64,000 nucleotides of DNA from Mycolicibacter minnesotensis (GCF_010731755.1 NZ_AP022589.1:4030001-4094000); one strand, 5' to 3'. Shown: positions 19,149 through 29,522, counted from the first letter of the stretch. Program-made: numbers and translations. The notes: generated by a model not told the origin, from the letters alone.

Positions 19149-20438
19149 TCAGAGCAGGTAGCGATATGCCGGCGAACCAGGTTCCAGGGTTTCGACGTGG
19201 ATCTCCGAGGTGCGCATCCGCGACAGCAGTCCGTCGAGATCGGCTGCCGACCCCAGCTGCACCCCGACCAGCGCCTCGCCGGTCTCGCGGTTGTTGCGTT
19301 TGACGTACTCGAACAGCGTCACGTCGTCGTTGGGACCGAGGACCTCGTCGAGGAAGCGGCGCAGAGCGCCCGGCTCCTGGGGGAAATCGACCAGGAAGTA
19401 GTGCTTGAGGCCCAGGTGCACCAGGGAGCGCTCCAAGATCTCGCCATACCGGGAGACGTCGTTGTTTCCCCCCGAGATCAGGCACACCACCGTCGATCCC
19501 GGTTGGATATCGGCCTCCACCAGTGCGGCCACCGACAGCGCTCCCGCCGGCTCGGCGACGATCCCCTCGTTCTGATACAGATCGAGCATCGCAGTACAGA
19601 CGGCACCTTCGTCGACGGTGGTCACCGACACCATGTCGCCGGCCCCCGACAGCACGGCGTACGGCAGGGCTCCGGCGCGCCTGACGGCGGCGCCGTCCAC
19701 GAACTGGTCGACGTGCTCAAGACTGACCAGCTCCCCCGCGGTCAGCGCGGCCATCATCGAGGCGGCTCCGGCCGGCTCGACGCCGAGCACCCCGGTGGTG
19801 GATGTCCGCTCCGCCAGATAGGTCGTGATGCCCGAGATGCAGCCGCCACCGCCGACCGGAACGATCACCAGATCCGGTGCGGTCTCGAGCTGGTCGAGGA
19901 TCTCCACCGCGATGGTGCCCTGACCTGCCATCGTCCGCAGGTCGTCATAGGGGGGGACCAGGGTGGCTCCGGTGCGGGCAACATCAGCCTGTGCGGCCTC
20001 GGCCGCCAGGTCGTAGGTGGCCCCGCCAACGATCAGCTCGATGAATTCCCCGCCGTGGTAGCGGATGCGGTCCCGCTTCTGCTTCGGGGTCTTGGCCGGC
20101 ACGTAGACCCGGCCGTGGACGCCCAGCGCGCGACAGGCGTAGGCGAATCCCTGTGCGTGATTGCCGGCTGACGAGCACACCACACCGGCGGCCAACTCAG
20201 CCTCGGTGAGCTGCACCAGCAGGTTGTAGGCGCCGCGCAGCTTGTAGGACCGCACCGACTGCAGGTCTTCGCGCTTGAGATAGACCTGGGCGCCGGTCAG
20301 CTCGGAGAGCCGCTCGCTGTACTGCAGCGGGGTGGGCGCGACCACCCCGGCGATCCGCTCGGCCGCCGCGTCGATGTCGGCCGCGGTCAGCGGGCGGGGC
20401 AAGGAGCCACTTCGGTTCTGGCGCAGTTCGGCGGACAC
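19149..20438 (-). CDS. ilvA: Threonine dehydratase (IlvA)
   Basis: IlvA is the PLP enzyme that deaminates threonine to 2-oxobutyrate, the entry to isoleucine synthesis. The 429-residue protein has YLKREDLQSVRSYKLRGAY (PLP Lys), SSAGNHAQGFAYACRALG, VPVGGGGCISGI (phosphate-binding glycines) and VCLISGGNNDVSR. A C-terminal ACT-like regulatory domain begins near HYFLVDFPQEPGALRRFLDE. It is the short form, with one ACT-like domain, as in other actinobacteria. It lies 28 bases after the Ddn-like gene on the same strand and probably shares its transcript. Confidence 0.95.
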   Translation of the reverse strand: MSAELRQNRSGSLPRPLTAADIDAAAERIAGVVAPTPLQYSERLSELTGAQVYLKREDLQSVRSYKLRGAYNLLVQLTEAELAAGVVCSSAGNHAQGFAYACRALGVHGRVYVPAKTPKQKRDRIRYHGGEFIELIVGGATYDLAAEAAQADVARTGATLVPPYDDLRTMAGQGTIAVEILDQLETAPDLVIVPVGGGGCISGITTYLAERTSTTGVLGVEPAGAASMMAALTAGELVSLEHVDQFVDGAAVRRAGALPYAVLSGAGDMVSVTTVDEGAVCTAMLDLYQNEGIVAEPAGALSVAALVEADIQPGSTVVCLISGGNNDVSRYGEILERSLVHLGLKHYFLVDFPQEPGALRRFLDEVLGPNDDVTLFEYVKRNNRETGEALVGVQLGSAADLDGLLSRMRTSEIHVETLEPGSPAYRYLL

Positions 20439-20466
20439 CGCAATATGGTGCCACCCAGCTGGGAGT

Positions 20467-20904
20467 TCAGCCCACCGGGGTCAGCACGAACACCGGGATC
20501 TCGCGGTCGGTCTTTTCCTGGTAGTCGGCGTAGTCCGGGTAAGCGGCCACAGCACGCTCCCACCACTGCGCCTTCTCGTCGCCGGACACCTCGCGGGCGT
20601 CGTAGTCGCCGGCGACGGGGCCATCCTGGAGTTCAACCCGGGGATTCTTGACCACGTTGTGATACCAGACCGGGTTCTTCGGGGCCCCGCCCAGCGATGC
20701 GACGATCGCATACTGGCCGTCGTGTTCGACCCGCATCAACGGGGTTTTGCGCAGTTTGCCGGTCTTGGCGCCGACCGTAGTGAGCAGCACGACGCGCATG
20801 CCTTTCAACTCGGTGCCCTCCGTGCCGCCAGAGGCCATGTACTGCTCGGCGTTCTCCCGTGACCAATCCCACGGGCTGGGTGCATATTCTCCGCTCAATG
20901 GCAT
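20467..20904 (-). CDS. Deazaflavin (F420)-dependent nitroreductase family protein (Rv1558-like)
   Basis: This 145-residue protein belongs to the Ddn/split-barrel F420 family: [57 protein letters not shown] and [17 protein letters not shown] are typical, and the last marks the strand-helix end of the family. Such enzymes use reduced F420 to reduce quinones or nitro compounds at the membrane or in the cytosol. The frame extends to 21024, but ATG 20904 gives the family length and N-terminus ([14 protein letters not shown]). ilvA follows on the same strand. In M. tuberculosis, Rv1558 is beside ilvA (Rv1559) as well. Confidence 0.87.
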   Translation of the reverse strand: MPLSGEYAPSPWDWSRENAEQYMASGGTEGTELKGMRVVLLTTVGAKTGKLRKTPLMRVEHDGQYAIVASLGGAPKNPVWYHNVVKNPRVELQDGPVAGDYDAREVSGDEKAQWWERAVAAYPDYADYQEKTDREIPVFVLTPVG

Positions 20905-20994
20905 GCCACCAAGCCTAGACCGACACCGCCCCCGAACCCTTGCACCAGCAGATTTCGGCTGGCCTAACAAATAGTTGTCCCGTACCGTTGACTT

Positions 20995-21195
20995 ATGGCC
21001 ATCGTCGACCGTTCCAGGCGGCACGTCGCTATCGCCGGTGTGCCCTGGCCGACCTACAAAGTGGTCGCATTGGCGCTCGGGATCCTCACCTTGCTGGCGG
21101 TGGGTGCAGTGACGTCCAGCGCCGCGACCGCGGTTCTCACCGCCGCGGGCGTATGCACCGCGGCCTGGCTCGTCCTCGGCGTCCTCGGCGACTGA
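20995..21195 (+). CDS. Small membrane protein of unknown function
   Basis: This is a 66-residue open frame starting at ATG 20995. It has a basic N-terminus (DRSRRH) and two hydrophobic segments, [19 protein letters not shown] and [19 protein letters not shown], separated by a short turn, so a two-pass inner-membrane hairpin is likely. It fills the gap between the divergent Ddn-like gene and the downstream methyltransferase. I do not recognise the family. Codon third positions look biased to G/C like real genes nearby, but a protein this short is not certain. Confidence 0.6.
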   Translation: MAIVDRSRRHVAIAGVPWPTYKVVALALGILTLLAVGAVTSSAATAVLTAAGVCTAAWLVLGVLGD

Positions 21196-21268
21196 CCCGC
21201 TCCAGTTCGACGCCGGCGCTGGACCGCACCTACGTATGCCGTTGGCGGAAATCGCCTACGGTGAGCCC

Positions 21269-22102
21269 ATGTCGATTGCCGTGACCGAGTTCAGTCTGGT
21301 CGAGCAGACCGCGTTCCTCACCGCGTACGCCCGTGCGCTCGACTATCGGTCCCCCACCTCAATCCTCGACGACGGGCTCTCTGACCGGGTCGTCGGTCTG
21401 ATCGACTACGACTTTGCCGCCTTCCGGATTCCGGCAAGCGTGGTGCGCCAAACCGCCTTGCGCGCCAAAATGCTCGACGAGCGGGTCCGCACTTACACCG
21501 CGGCCAATCCCGAGGCGGTAGTGGTCGACCTCGGGTCCGGGCTCAACGAGCCGCTGGCCCGGGTGATCCCGCCCGCAGGCGTCGACTGGTACAGCATTGA
21601 TCTGCCGCGGGTGATCGCGTTGCGCGAGACGGTGGTGCCGGCCCAGCCCGGCGAGCATCGGATCGCCGCTGATTTGACCGGCGTCGACTGGACATCCGGC
21701 ATTCCGGTCGGGCGGCCGACCATGGTGATCGCCGATGGACTGTTCGCCTTCCTCACCCAGGCGCAGGTCATCGGGCTGATCGGCCACGTCATCGACCATT
21801 TCGGTACGGGCGAATTGGCGTTCAACGACTACGGCAGGGTCGGGGCGGTGAGTTCGCTGAGCATGAAGCTGGCGCCGCGCGGAATGTTCAGCGTGCTGCG
21901 TCATGTCTGGGCCAACCCTGGATTCACCGATCCGCGGACACCGGAGCGGTGGGATCCCCGACTGCGCCTGGTCGAGCAGGCCTGCCTGGCACACGCCGCG
22001 GAGGTTGACACGTTTCCCAACCCGGCCCGCGCCCTCACCCGGCTAGCCGGCCGATTCTCGTCTCTGTCCGGCCGGGCCCGGGTGCTGCGCTACAAGTTCT
22101 GA
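21269..22102 (+). CDS. Class I SAM methyltransferase, LCM/Tcmp type
   Basis: This is about 277 residues from ATG 21269; an upstream start at 21236 would add 11. The core fits the leucine carboxyl methyltransferase/TcmP-like O-methyltransferase family: AVVVDLGSGLNEPLARV (SAM motif I), VDWYSIDLPRVIALRE, VIADGLFAFLTQAQVIGLI and the C-terminal SSLSGRARVLRYKF. Members methylate carboxyl or hydroxyl groups of small molecules; the mycobacterial ones are mostly uncharacterised. It stands alone between a small membrane protein and an F420 LLM enzyme. A second member of the family is at 55289. Confidence 0.82.
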   Translation: MSIAVTEFSLVEQTAFLTAYARALDYRSPTSILDDGLSDRVVGLIDYDFAAFRIPASVVRQTALRAKMLDERVRTYTAANPEAVVVDLGSGLNEPLARVIPPAGVDWYSIDLPRVIALRETVVPAQPGEHRIAADLTGVDWTSGIPVGRPTMVIADGLFAFLTQAQVIGLIGHVIDHFGTGELAFNDYGRVGAVSSLSMKLAPRGMFSVLRHVWANPGFTDPRTPERWDPRLRLVEQACLAHAAEVDTFPNPARALTRLAGRFSSLSGRARVLRYKF

Positions 22103-22143
22103 GGTGGCGGGCCTGCGGATATGAGCTTTTGGTTGCGATCATG

Positions 22144-22168
22144 CGGTGACCGCCAGGGCGGGTCACCG
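22144..22168. repeat. Inverted repeat before the LLM oxidoreductase gene
   Basis: CGGTGACC (22144-22151) and GGTCACCG (22161-22168) are perfect 8-base arms around a 9-base centre that can pair further. It lies 21 bases before the likely start codon at 22189 and 42 bases after the methyltransferase stop. It may be an operator or a terminator stem without a T-tract. Confidence 0.5.
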
Positions 22169-22188
22169 TCAGGGCATGATTGGCCGTG

Positions 22189-22947
22189 ATGGTGAAAATC
22201 GGTGTTCAGATTCATCCGCAAAACACGACGATGTCCGACCTGAGAGCGGGGTGGCAGGGCGTCGACGACTTGGGCGTGGACAGCCTGTGGACGTGGGACC
22301 ACTTCTTCCCGCCGCTATATGGTTCGGCTGAGGAATCACACTTCGAGGGCTGGCAGATTCTCGCTGCCATGGCGGTCACCACAACGAAGGTCTCCCAGAT
22401 CGGCATGCTGGTCACCGGCGGCGGCTACCGCAACCCAGACCTGCTGGCCGACATGGCCCGCACCCTCGATCACCTCTCCGGCGGCCGAGCCGTGCTGGGT
22501 ATTGGCTCGGGCTGGATGGACAAGGACGAAATCGAGTACGGCTACCCCGGGCGAACACCCCGACAACGACTCGATTTCCTCGCCGAGGCTCTACCCCGCA
22601 TCCGGCGCCGCCTCGGTCTACTGCAACCCGGGCCGATTGGCCGGCTGCCAGTCCTGATCGGCGGCAACGGGGAACGGCGCACGCTACGACTGGTGGCGCA
22701 GCACGCGGACATGTGGAATGGCTACGGGGATGCCGACACGGTTCGCGTCAAGAACGCCGTCATCGACCGCTGGTGTGACGAACTGGGCAGAGACCCCCGC
22801 GAGATCGAACGCACGGTCTGGATCGAGCGCGCAGATCCAGACCTGATGGCTGCCCTCATCGAGGCCGGGGCCGAGCACCTGATACTCGGCCTACGCGCGC
22901 CCTACGACCTGCATGAAGTGGAGCGCCTGGTGGCGGCCGCCGCGTGA
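22189..22947 (+). CDS. F420-dependent LLM-class oxidoreductase
   Basis: This is a luciferase-like TIM-barrel protein of about 252 residues. MVKIGVQIHPQ, DSLWTWDHFFP, TTTKVSQIGMLVTGGGYRNP, RTLDHLSGGRAVLGIGSGW and LPVLIGGNGERRTLRLVAQH are the conserved stretches of F420-dependent LLM enzymes, and the GSGW turn is a cofactor-pocket marker. These enzymes use F420 for oxidations or reductions of alcohols, ketones and lipids. ATG 22189 gives the normal N-terminus, and an upstream TTG at 22180 is possible. The gene precedes a mycofactocin-type SDR, so this patch pairs two mycobacterial redox cofactors. Substrate not known. Confidence 0.87.
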   Translation: MVKIGVQIHPQNTTMSDLRAGWQGVDDLGVDSLWTWDHFFPPLYGSAEESHFEGWQILAAMAVTTTKVSQIGMLVTGGGYRNPDLLADMARTLDHLSGGRAVLGIGSGWMDKDEIEYGYPGRTPRQRLDFLAEALPRIRRRLGLLQPGPIGRLPVLIGGNGERRTLRLVAQHADMWNGYGDADTVRVKNAVIDRWCDELGRDPREIERTVWIERADPDLMAALIEAGAEHLILGLRAPYDLHEVERLVAAAA

Positions 22948-23009
22948 TTCACGGCGCCGCTGCCATGCTTGACTGCTTCTGGTGAAGATCATCCGGGCGA
23001 AAGGTTGCG

Positions 23010-23855
23010 ATGTACGACAATAGGATCGGCAGAGTCGCCGGCAAGGTCGCGTTCATCACCGGCGCAGCCCGTGGCCAGGGTCGCGAACACGCAATTCGAC
23101 TGGCCGAGGAAGGCGCTGACATCATCGCGGTCGATGTCTGCGCAGACATCGACGGTGTCGCTTATCCGGGTGCGACGGAGGATGACCTCGCCGACACCGC
23201 GGCCCTGGTGGAGAAGGCGGGCCGCCGCATCGTCACCGCCAAGGCCGACGTGCGCGACCTGGACAGCCTGCGCGTCGCCCTTGAGCGGGGTGTGGCCACC
23301 TTGGGCGCACTGGACATCGTGGTAGCGAACGCCGGCATCAGCGGTTCACCGGCGCAGGCTGCGCTGATCGAACAGTCCGCATGGCAGACCATGCTGGATA
23401 TCAACCTGACCGGGGTGTGGCTCACAGTCAAAGCGGCACTGCCACATATGACCAACGGCGGCGGATCGATCATCTTGATCAGCTCGATGTTGGGCCTTCG
23501 CGGCGGCGGCTACATGGCCCACTATGCGTCGGCCAAACATGCCGTCGTCGGGTTGATGAATTCGCTCGCGAATGAGCTTGCGCCGCAATCGATCAGGGTT
23601 AACTCAATCCATCCTGGCAACGTCTTGACACCGATGATCGACAACGACCAGTTCCACCGGACTCTGCGCCCAGACCTGGCCGAACCAACCATGGCCGACA
23701 CCGCGGCGATCATCGGGCACTTCCACATGCTGCCCAAGCCGGTGATCGAGGCACGCGCCGTCAGTAACGCCGTGCTCTTCCTCGCCTCCGATGAGGCGCA
23801 GTACATCACCGGAGCGGCGCTACCGGTCGACGCCGGCGCCGTTGCGAAGTTCTGA
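23010..23855 (+). CDS. Mycofactocin-coupled SDR family oxidoreductase
   Basis: This 281-residue short-chain dehydrogenase has GRVAGKVAFITGAARGQGRE (cofactor motif TGxxxGxG-like), NAG at NAGISG, Ser in ILISSMLGLRGG and catalytic Tyr/Lys in HYASAKHAVVG. The opening sequence, AVDVC followed by a long loop before the next strand, and the VLTPMIDN and LPVDAGA elements are typical of the subfamily with tightly held NAD that hands electrons to mycofactocin. The GAAAGG ribosome binding site precedes ATG 23010. It is separate from any mycofactocin maturation genes in this window. Substrate is probably an alcohol, unassigned. Confidence 0.87.
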   Translation: MYDNRIGRVAGKVAFITGAARGQGREHAIRLAEEGADIIAVDVCADIDGVAYPGATEDDLADTAALVEKAGRRIVTAKADVRDLDSLRVALERGVATLGALDIVVANAGISGSPAQAALIEQSAWQTMLDINLTGVWLTVKAALPHMTNGGGSIILISSMLGLRGGGYMAHYASAKHAVVGLMNSLANELAPQSIRVNSIHPGNVLTPMIDNDQFHRTLRPDLAEPTMADTAAIIGHFHMLPKPVIEARAVSNAVLFLASDEAQYITGAALPVDAGAVAKF

Positions 23856-23965
23856 CCACCCACGTGCCGACACTTGGACCGCATGCACTGCACGTGATCT
23901 TCGATCCGGGCGGTCGACGGTGACTTAGCGGTCTGGCTCGGAATTTCGGTGACGTACTCGTTGGG

Positions 23966-26900
23966 CTAACCGCCCAGGCAGCCGGGACCGAGCAGTGCCT
24001 TCAAGTCCCCCATCAGTGCCGAAGACGGCGTCACCCGCAGCGAGGGGTCCAATTCCAGCACCGTGATGCGCTCACCACTGATCAGCCGCAACTGCACCTG
24101 CGCGGTGCCGGGATGGCGGGTCAACACCTGCTTGAGCGCACTGACTTTGTCCATGGTGCACTGCCGAGTCGGAAGGCTCACGGCCAGGGGACGATCCGCG
24201 GCATTGGCGGTGAAGTCGGGCACCACCAGCTCGTTGGCGATCAGCGAGATCCGGTCGTCGCGAATATTCACCTTGGCACTGACCAGCACCACCGCGTCGT
24301 CGGCGACCTCGGCCCCGTAGGCCGAGTAGGTCTGCGGAAAGAACATCACCTCGATACCGCCGGTGAGATCTTCCAATTGCGCTGAAGCCCAGGGCAGTCC
24401 GTTCTTGTTGACCCGACGGTTCACCGATGCCAGGATGCCGCCGACCCGCACCTGGGTGTCGGCGGCGATATCGCCCTCCAGGATCGCCGGGATCTGGGTA
24501 TCCACCTGGGCGGCCAGCAGGTGTGCGATGCCGTTGAGCGGGTGCCCGGAGACGTAGAGCCCCAACATCTCCCGTTCCAAGGCCAGCTTGTGCTTGTCGA
24601 CCCACTCCTCATCGGGAACTTTGATACCGAAAACGGCATCGGCTCCAGCGCTGTCGCCGTCTCCCCCGCCGAACAGATCGAACTGCCCTATCGCCTCGGC
24701 CTTCTTGGTGCCCAGCACCGAGTCGACCGCGTCGGTGTGCACCAGGAACAGACCCTTGCGCGGATGGCCGAGCGAGTCGAAGGCACCGGCCTTGATCAGG
24801 GATTCGGTGACCTTCTTGTTGCAGGCCGCGATGTCGATCTTGTTGAGGTAATCCGAGAAGTCGGTGAAGCGGCCCTTCTGGTTCCGGGTGTTGATCAGCG
24901 AGCCGACGACATTGGCGCCGACGTTGCGGACCGCGCCCAGCCCGTAGCGGATGTCTTGGCCCACCGAAGCGAAGTTCAGCTCTGATTCGTTGACGTCCGG
25001 CGGAAGCACGGTGATTCCCAGCCGGCGGCAGTCGGCCAGGTACACCGCAGCCTTGTCCTTGTCGTCACCGACAGAGGTCAACAGACCTGCCATGTATTCG
25101 GCCGGATAGTTCGCCTTGAGATAGGCAGTCCAGTAAGACACCAAGCCGTAAGCGGCAGCATGCGACTTGTTGAACGCATACCCGGCGAACGGAAGGATGG
25201 TGTCCCACAACGCCTTCACGGCCTTCTCGGAGAATCCGTTGGCCGTCATGCCCTCATAGAAGCCCTTGTACTCGGCTTCGAGCACTTCAAGTTTCTTCTT
25301 GCCCATGGCCTTACGCAGCGCATCGGCCTTGCCCATGGTGTAGGACGCCACCTTCTGAGCGATAAACATGATCTGCTCTTGGTAGACGATCAGACCGTAG
25401 GTCTCCGACAGGATGCTGCGCAGTGGCTCCTCAAGCTCGGGGTGGATGGGCTTGATGACCTGGCGGTCGTTCTTCCGGTCTGCGTAATCGTTGTGGGCGT
25501 TCATGCCCATGGGTCCCGGCCGGTACAGCGCCAGCACTGCGACGATGTCGTTGAACTCGGTGGGCTGCATACGGCGCAGCAGGTCACGCATCGGTCCACC
25601 GTCGAGCTGGAACACCCCCAAGGTGTCACCGCGGCCCAACAGTTCGTAGGTAGCTGGGTCTTCGAACGGCACGGTGTCGAGATCCAGGTCGATGCCCCGG
25701 TTCGACTTGATGTTCCCCAGACAGTCGCCGATGATCGTCAGGTTGCGCAGGCCTAGGAAGTCCATCTTCAACAGGCCGATTTCTTCACACGACGGGTAGT
25801 CCCAGCCGGTGATGATGGCGCCGTCCTGCGGGCGCTTCCACAACGGGATCGCCTCGATCAAAGGCTCGGAACTCATGATCACCGCGCAGGCATGCACACC
25901 GGCGTTGCGGACCAGGCCTTCCAGGCCGCGTGCTGTCTCGTAGATCGTCCGCACGTCGGGATCGGTGTCGATCAACGCCCGAACCTCGGCGGCCTCCTTG
26001 TACCGCTCGTGGTTGGCGTCGGTGATGCCCGACAGCGGAATGTCCTTGGCCATGATCGGCGGCGGCAGCGCCTTGGTGATCCGGTCGGCAATCGCGTAGC
26101 CGGGTTGGCCGTAATGCACACGGGCTGAATCTTTCAGCGCCGCCTTGGTTTTAATGGTGCCGAAGGTGATCACCTGGGCGACCCGGTCACTGCCCCACCG
26201 CTCAGCGGCGTAGCGCACCATCTCGCCCCGGCGGCGGTCGTCGAAGTCGATGTCGATATCGGGGGCTGACGGTCGTTCCGGGTTGAGGAAGCGTTCGAAC
26301 AGCAGCCCATGCGGGATCGGGTCGATGTTGGTGATGCCGAGCGCGTAGGCCACCAGTGAGCCGGCCGCTGATCCGCGGCCGGGGCCCACCCAGATGTTGA
26401 TCGAACGGGCGTAACTGATCAGGTCCGCGACGATCAAGAAGTAAGACGGAAAGCCCTTGCCGCAGATGACGTCGATCTCGTAGGCGGCACGATCGGTGTA
26501 TTCGCTCGGCACACCGGCTGGAAAGCGGTGCTGCAGCCCGGCCAGCACCTCATGGCGCAGCCACGAGCCCTGGTCATGGCCGTCGGGGACCGGAAACACC
26601 GGCATCCGGTCGCGGGGGGCCCACACGTCGGCATAGGACTGCACCCGCTCGGCGATCAACAGCGTGGAGTCGCAGGCCCCGGGCAGCTGGTCGTCCCAGA
26701 GCGCACGCATCTCGGCGGCTGACTTCAGGTAGTAGCCGTCGCCGTCGAACTTGAACCGGGTCGGATCCGAGAGCGTCTTGCCGGTCTGGATGCACAGCAG
26801 TGCCTCATGGTTGCCCGAGGCGTCGCGTGTGACGTAGTGGCAGTCGTTGGTGGCCAACGTCGGGATGCCGAGTTTGCGGCCCACCTCCAACAGGCCTTCG

Positions 26901-27517
26901 CGGACCCGCCGTTCGATCGACAGCCCGTGGTCCATGACCTCCAGGAAGTAGTTCTGCGGGCCGAAGATCTCCCGCCATTTGGCGGCCGACTCCAGGGCCT
27001 CGCGCTGCTGACCCAGCCGCAACCGGGTCTGCACTTCCCCCGACGGGCAACCGGTGGTGGCGATGATGCCCTCGGCATGCTCGGCGATGATCTCGGCGTC
27101 CATCCGCGACCACTTGCCGAGCTGGCCCTCGAAGGAGGCCAAAGACGAGAGCCGGAACAGGTTGCGCAGGCCAGTGGCGTTCTCGGCGACCATCGTCATG
27201 TGGGTGTAGGAGCCACTGCCGGAGACGTCGTCACTCTTCTGGCCCGGGTCCCCCCAATGCACCCTGCGGGTGTCGAACCGAGAACCGGGGGCGATATAGG
27301 CCTCCACCCCGATGATCGGCTTGATGCCGACCTTGGTAGCCGCGTTGTAGAACTCACTGGCCCCGAACATGTTTCCGTGATCGGTCATGCCGATCGCGGG
27401 CATCTCCAAGCGCTGCGCTTCGGCCAGCATCGGGGCGATCTTCGCCGCGCCGTCGAGCATCGAGTACTCGGTGTGGTTATGCAGGTGCACGAAGGACCGC
27501 GAAGAGGAACTGTCCAT
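23966..27517 (-). CDS. dnaE1: DNA polymerase III alpha subunit (DnaE1)
   Basis: DnaE1 is the replicative polymerase of mycobacteria, 1183 residues. The N-terminal PHP domain starts [18 protein letters not shown], with metal ligands kept and [10 protein letters not shown] following; in mycobacteria this domain is the proofreading exonuclease. The palm has [16 protein letters not shown] (catalytic Asp residues), with [18 protein letters not shown] before it. The fingers have [15 protein letters not shown] and [11 protein letters not shown], then an OB fold ([18 protein letters not shown]) and a C-terminal tau-binding region ending GPGCLGG. The start is ATG 27517. It is convergent with the SDR gene and divergent from dodecin. 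Confidence 0.97.
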   Translation of the reverse strand: MDSSSSRSFVHLHNHTEYSMLDGAAKIAPMLAEAQRLEMPAIGMTDHGNMFGASEFYNAATKVGIKPIIGVEAYIAPGSRFDTRRVHWGDPGQKSDDVSGSGSYTHMTMVAENATGLRNLFRLSSLASFEGQLGKWSRMDAEIIAEHAEGIIATTGCPSGEVQTRLRLGQQREALESAAKWREIFGPQNYFLEVMDHGLSIERRVREGLLEVGRKLGIPTLATNDCHYVTRDASGNHEALLCIQTGKTLSDPTRFKFDGDGYYLKSAAEMRALWDDQLPGACDSTLLIAERVQSYADVWAPRDRMPVFPVPDGHDQGSWLRHEVLAGLQHRFPAGVPSEYTDRAAYEIDVICGKGFPSYFLIVADLISYARSINIWVGPGRGSAAGSLVAYALGITNIDPIPHGLLFERFLNPERPSAPDIDIDFDDRRRGEMVRYAAERWGSDRVAQVITFGTIKTKAALKDSARVHYGQPGYAIADRITKALPPPIMAKDIPLSGITDANHERYKEAAEVRALIDTDPDVRTIYETARGLEGLVRNAGVHACAVIMSSEPLIEAIPLWKRPQDGAIITGWDYPSCEEIGLLKMDFLGLRNLTIIGDCLGNIKSNRGIDLDLDTVPFEDPATYELLGRGDTLGVFQLDGGPMRDLLRRMQPTEFNDIVAVLALYRPGPMGMNAHNDYADRKNDRQVIKPIHPELEEPLRSILSETYGLIVYQEQIMFIAQKVASYTMGKADALRKAMGKKKLEVLEAEYKGFYEGMTANGFSEKAVKALWDTILPFAGYAFNKSHAAAYGLVSYWTAYLKANYPAEYMAGLLTSVGDDKDKAAVYLADCRRLGITVLPPDVNESELNFASVGQDIRYGLGAVRNVGANVVGSLINTRNQKGRFTDFSDYLNKIDIAACNKKVTESLIKAGAFDSLGHPRKGLFLVHTDAVDSVLGTKKAEAIGQFDLFGGGDGDSAGADAVFGIKVPDEEWVDKHKLALEREMLGLYVSGHPLNGIAHLLAAQVDTQIPAILEGDIAADTQVRVGGILASVNRRVNKNGLPWASAQLEDLTGGIEVMFFPQTYSAYGAEVADDAVVLVSAKVNIRDDRISLIANELVVPDFTANAADRPLAVSLPTRQCTMDKVSALKQVLTRHPGTAQVQLRLISGERITVLELDPSLRVTPSSALMGDLKALLGPGCLGG

Positions 27518-27655
27518 AGGACCGCCAGTCTATGGCCGACCACCGACGCTTTCCGCGCGTGTCGCCAGACGTGTCTTCTGCCCCGTCGTTTCCCGGGACA
27601 GCGGCCGCCGCCGTGCACTACGTTGAGGTTCGGCTGAATCGGAGGAGAGTCATAC

Positions 27656-27892
27656 ATGAGCGTGTACCGGGTGATCGACATCATCGGGACCAGCCCCTCG
27701 TCCTGGGAGAACGCCGCGGCCGAAGCGGTGCACCGGGCCAAGCAGACCATCGATGACATCCGCGTCGCCCAGGTGGTCGAACAGGACCTGACGCTCGACG
27801 ACAAAGGCGGGATCATCTACCGCACTAAGCTGCGCATCTCCTTCAAGATCCGGCCGCCGAAGGCCCCTAAGCCGGCCGAAGAGTCCAGCTGA
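27656..27892 (+). CDS. Dodecin family flavin-binding protein
   Basis: This is a 78-residue dodecin: MSVYRVIDIIGTSPSSWENA, AVHRAKQTIDDIRVAQVVEQ and YRTKLRISFKIRPP give the beta-alpha-beta-beta fold of the family. Dodecins form hollow dodecamers that store or buffer flavins (FMN, riboflavin) or CoA in the cytoplasm. A strong GGAGGAGAG ribosome binding site precedes ATG 27656. The C-terminus has a short Lys/Pro-rich extension (PKAPKPAEESS). It is a single-gene unit between dnaE1 (divergent) and rluD (convergent). Confidence 0.93.
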   Translation: MSVYRVIDIIGTSPSSWENAAAEAVHRAKQTIDDIRVAQVVEQDLTLDDKGGIIYRTKLRISFKIRPPKAPKPAEESS

Positions 27893-27962
27893 CCGAACCG
27901 ATACCGCGGCGCGTCGACGGGTGGTCGAGGCCCGCACACCCTGACGCGGAACTCAGCGCCTT

Positions 27963-28907
27963 TCAGCGCCGCAGTATGTCCACGGCGTGTTGCAGATCGG
28001 CGGGGTATTCGCTGGTGATCTCGATACGCCGCCCGTCGCCGGGATGCGCGAACGCCAGGGAGCGGGCGTGCAGCCACTGACGTTCCAACCCGAGCTTGCG
28101 GGCCAAGGTCGGATCGGCCCCGTAGGTGAGGTCGCCGCAGCACGGATGGCGCAGCGCCGAGAAGTGCACCCGGATCTGGTGGGTGCGGCCGGTCTCCAGG
28201 TGCACATCGAGCAGGCTGGCGGCGACGAACGCCTCCACCGTGTCGTAGTGGGTGATGCTGTGTCGTCCGTCGGCGGTCACCGCGAACTTCCAGTCCGGTC
28301 CATGATGGCGCCCAATCGGAGCATCGATGGTGCCGCTGGACGGGTCCGGATGGCCCTGCACCAGCGCGTGGTAGCGCTTGTCCACGGTGCGTGCCTTGAA
28401 CGCCCGCTTCAGGGCGGTATAGGCACGCTCGGAGATCGCCACCACCATTACCCCGGAGGTGCCGACATCCAGCCGGTGAACGATGCCTTGGCGTTCCGGG
28501 ACACCCGACGTGGTGATCCGGTAGCCGGCCGCCGCCAACCCTCCGAGCACGGTCGGCCCGCTCCAGCCCACCGACGCGTGTGCGGCCACCCCGGCGGGTT
28601 TGTCGACGGCGACGATGTCGGCGTCGGAGTACAGGATCGTCATTCCCTCGACCTCGGCCGGGGTGTTCTGCGGTGGCGCCGGCGGTTCGGGCAGTCGCAC
28701 CTGAAGCCACGCCCCGGCGACGAGTCGATCGGACTTGCCTGCGGCCACACCGTCCAGTTCGACGTCGCCGTTCTCGGCCAGAGTCGCGACCACGGTCCGC
28801 GACAAGCCCAACAGGCGGGCCAGACCGGCGTCGACGCGCAAGCCGGCCAGCCCCTCGGGCACCGGCATGGATCGTTCGGTCACAGCGTCCTCAGGGTTAT
28901 TAGCCAT
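27963..28907 (-). CDS. RluD-type 23S rRNA pseudouridine synthase
   Basis: This 314-residue protein has an N-terminal S4 RNA-binding domain (about 17-75, [20 protein letters not shown]) and the RluA/RluD catalytic domain. The [15 protein letters not shown] motif contains the catalytic Asp, and [20 protein letters not shown] and [19 protein letters not shown] are family segments. It isomerises uridines in rRNA. ATG 28907 overlaps the lspA stop by eight bases, so the two genes are coupled, as Rv1539 (lspA) and Rv1540 are in M. tuberculosis. A downstream ATG would trim the first 13 residues. RluD-like specificity (helix 69) is inferred, not proven. Confidence 0.92.
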   Translation of the reverse strand: MANNPEDAVTERSMPVPEGLAGLRVDAGLARLLGLSRTVVATLAENGDVELDGVAAGKSDRLVAGAWLQVRLPEPPAPPQNTPAEVEGMTILYSDADIVAVDKPAGVAAHASVGWSGPTVLGGLAAAGYRITTSGVPERQGIVHRLDVGTSGVMVVAISERAYTALKRAFKARTVDKRYHALVQGHPDPSSGTIDAPIGRHHGPDWKFAVTADGRHSITHYDTVEAFVAASLLDVHLETGRTHQIRVHFSALRHPCCGDLTYGADPTLARKLGLERQWLHARSLAFAHPGDGRRIEITSEYPADLQHAVDILRR

Positions 28908-29499
28908 TGTCGGCGCCGTTGCCGGCGCGCCGACCCACCACGTCGAAGTCGAAGCCGAAAACCGACAGCGTCACCAGCAGGATCGCGCCGCCCACCACGG
29001 CGGGGTCGGCGACGTTGAACACCGGCCACCAACCGATCGAGAGAAAGTCGACCACGTGGCCCTGCAGGTGACCGGGTGCTCGAAAGAACCGGTCCACCAG
29101 GTTGCCCAGTGCCCCACCGAGGATCATCCCCAGCCCGAGGGCCCACCAGGGCGACACCAGGCGACGCGACATCCAGATGATGCCCAGTACCACTGAGCTG
29201 GCGATCAGCGTCAACACCCAGGTGTAGCTGGTGGCCATCGAGAAGGCAGCGCCGGAATTACGCACCAGGGTCCAGGTGACGGTGTCGCCGATGATCGGCA
29301 CGGGCTGCCCGGGGGTCAACATCTTCACCGCGAGCACCTTGGTGACGACGTCGGCGGTGAGCACCACCGCTGCCACCGACAGCAGCAGTCCCAACCGCCG
29401 GGGAGCTGGCGCCGGCTCCGACTCAGGGGCCGGGACCGGGTCCACCGCCGTCTCGGTCGAGTCGGTTGTCTCGTCAGTCACGCTCCCATCATCCCCCAA
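28900..29499 (-). CDS. lspA: Lipoprotein signal peptidase (LspA)
   Basis: LspA removes signal peptides from prolipoproteins in the inner membrane. The 199-residue protein has a Ser/Thr/Pro/Glu-rich cytoplasmic tail, then four membrane segments beginning [18 protein letters not shown]. The catalytic region is [11 protein letters not shown] and [20 protein letters not shown], carrying the two conserved Asp residues (Asp in TADVVTK-type and NLVDRF contexts). The start is ATG 29499, or GTG 29481 seven codons in; neither has a clear ribosome binding site. It is divergent from ansA with a 23-base gap and coupled to the pseudouridine synthase gene downstream. Confidence 0.93.
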   Translation of the reverse strand: MGDDGSVTDETTDSTETAVDPVPAPESEPAPAPRRLGLLLSVAAVVLTADVVTKVLAVKMLTPGQPVPIIGDTVTWTLVRNSGAAFSMATSYTWVLTLIASSVVLGIIWMSRRLVSPWWALGLGMILGGALGNLVDRFFRAPGHLQGHVVDFLSIGWWPVFNVADPAVVGGAILLVTLSVFGFDFDVVGRRAGNGADNG

Positions 29500-29522
29500 C
29501 CCACGTGGGGCATGATCGCGGC

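Noticed and set aside
19117..19150. Hairpin between treY and ilvA ends
   Set aside because: ACAGCT/AGCTGT arms are only six bases with a long loop and no T-tract; too weak to call a terminator.
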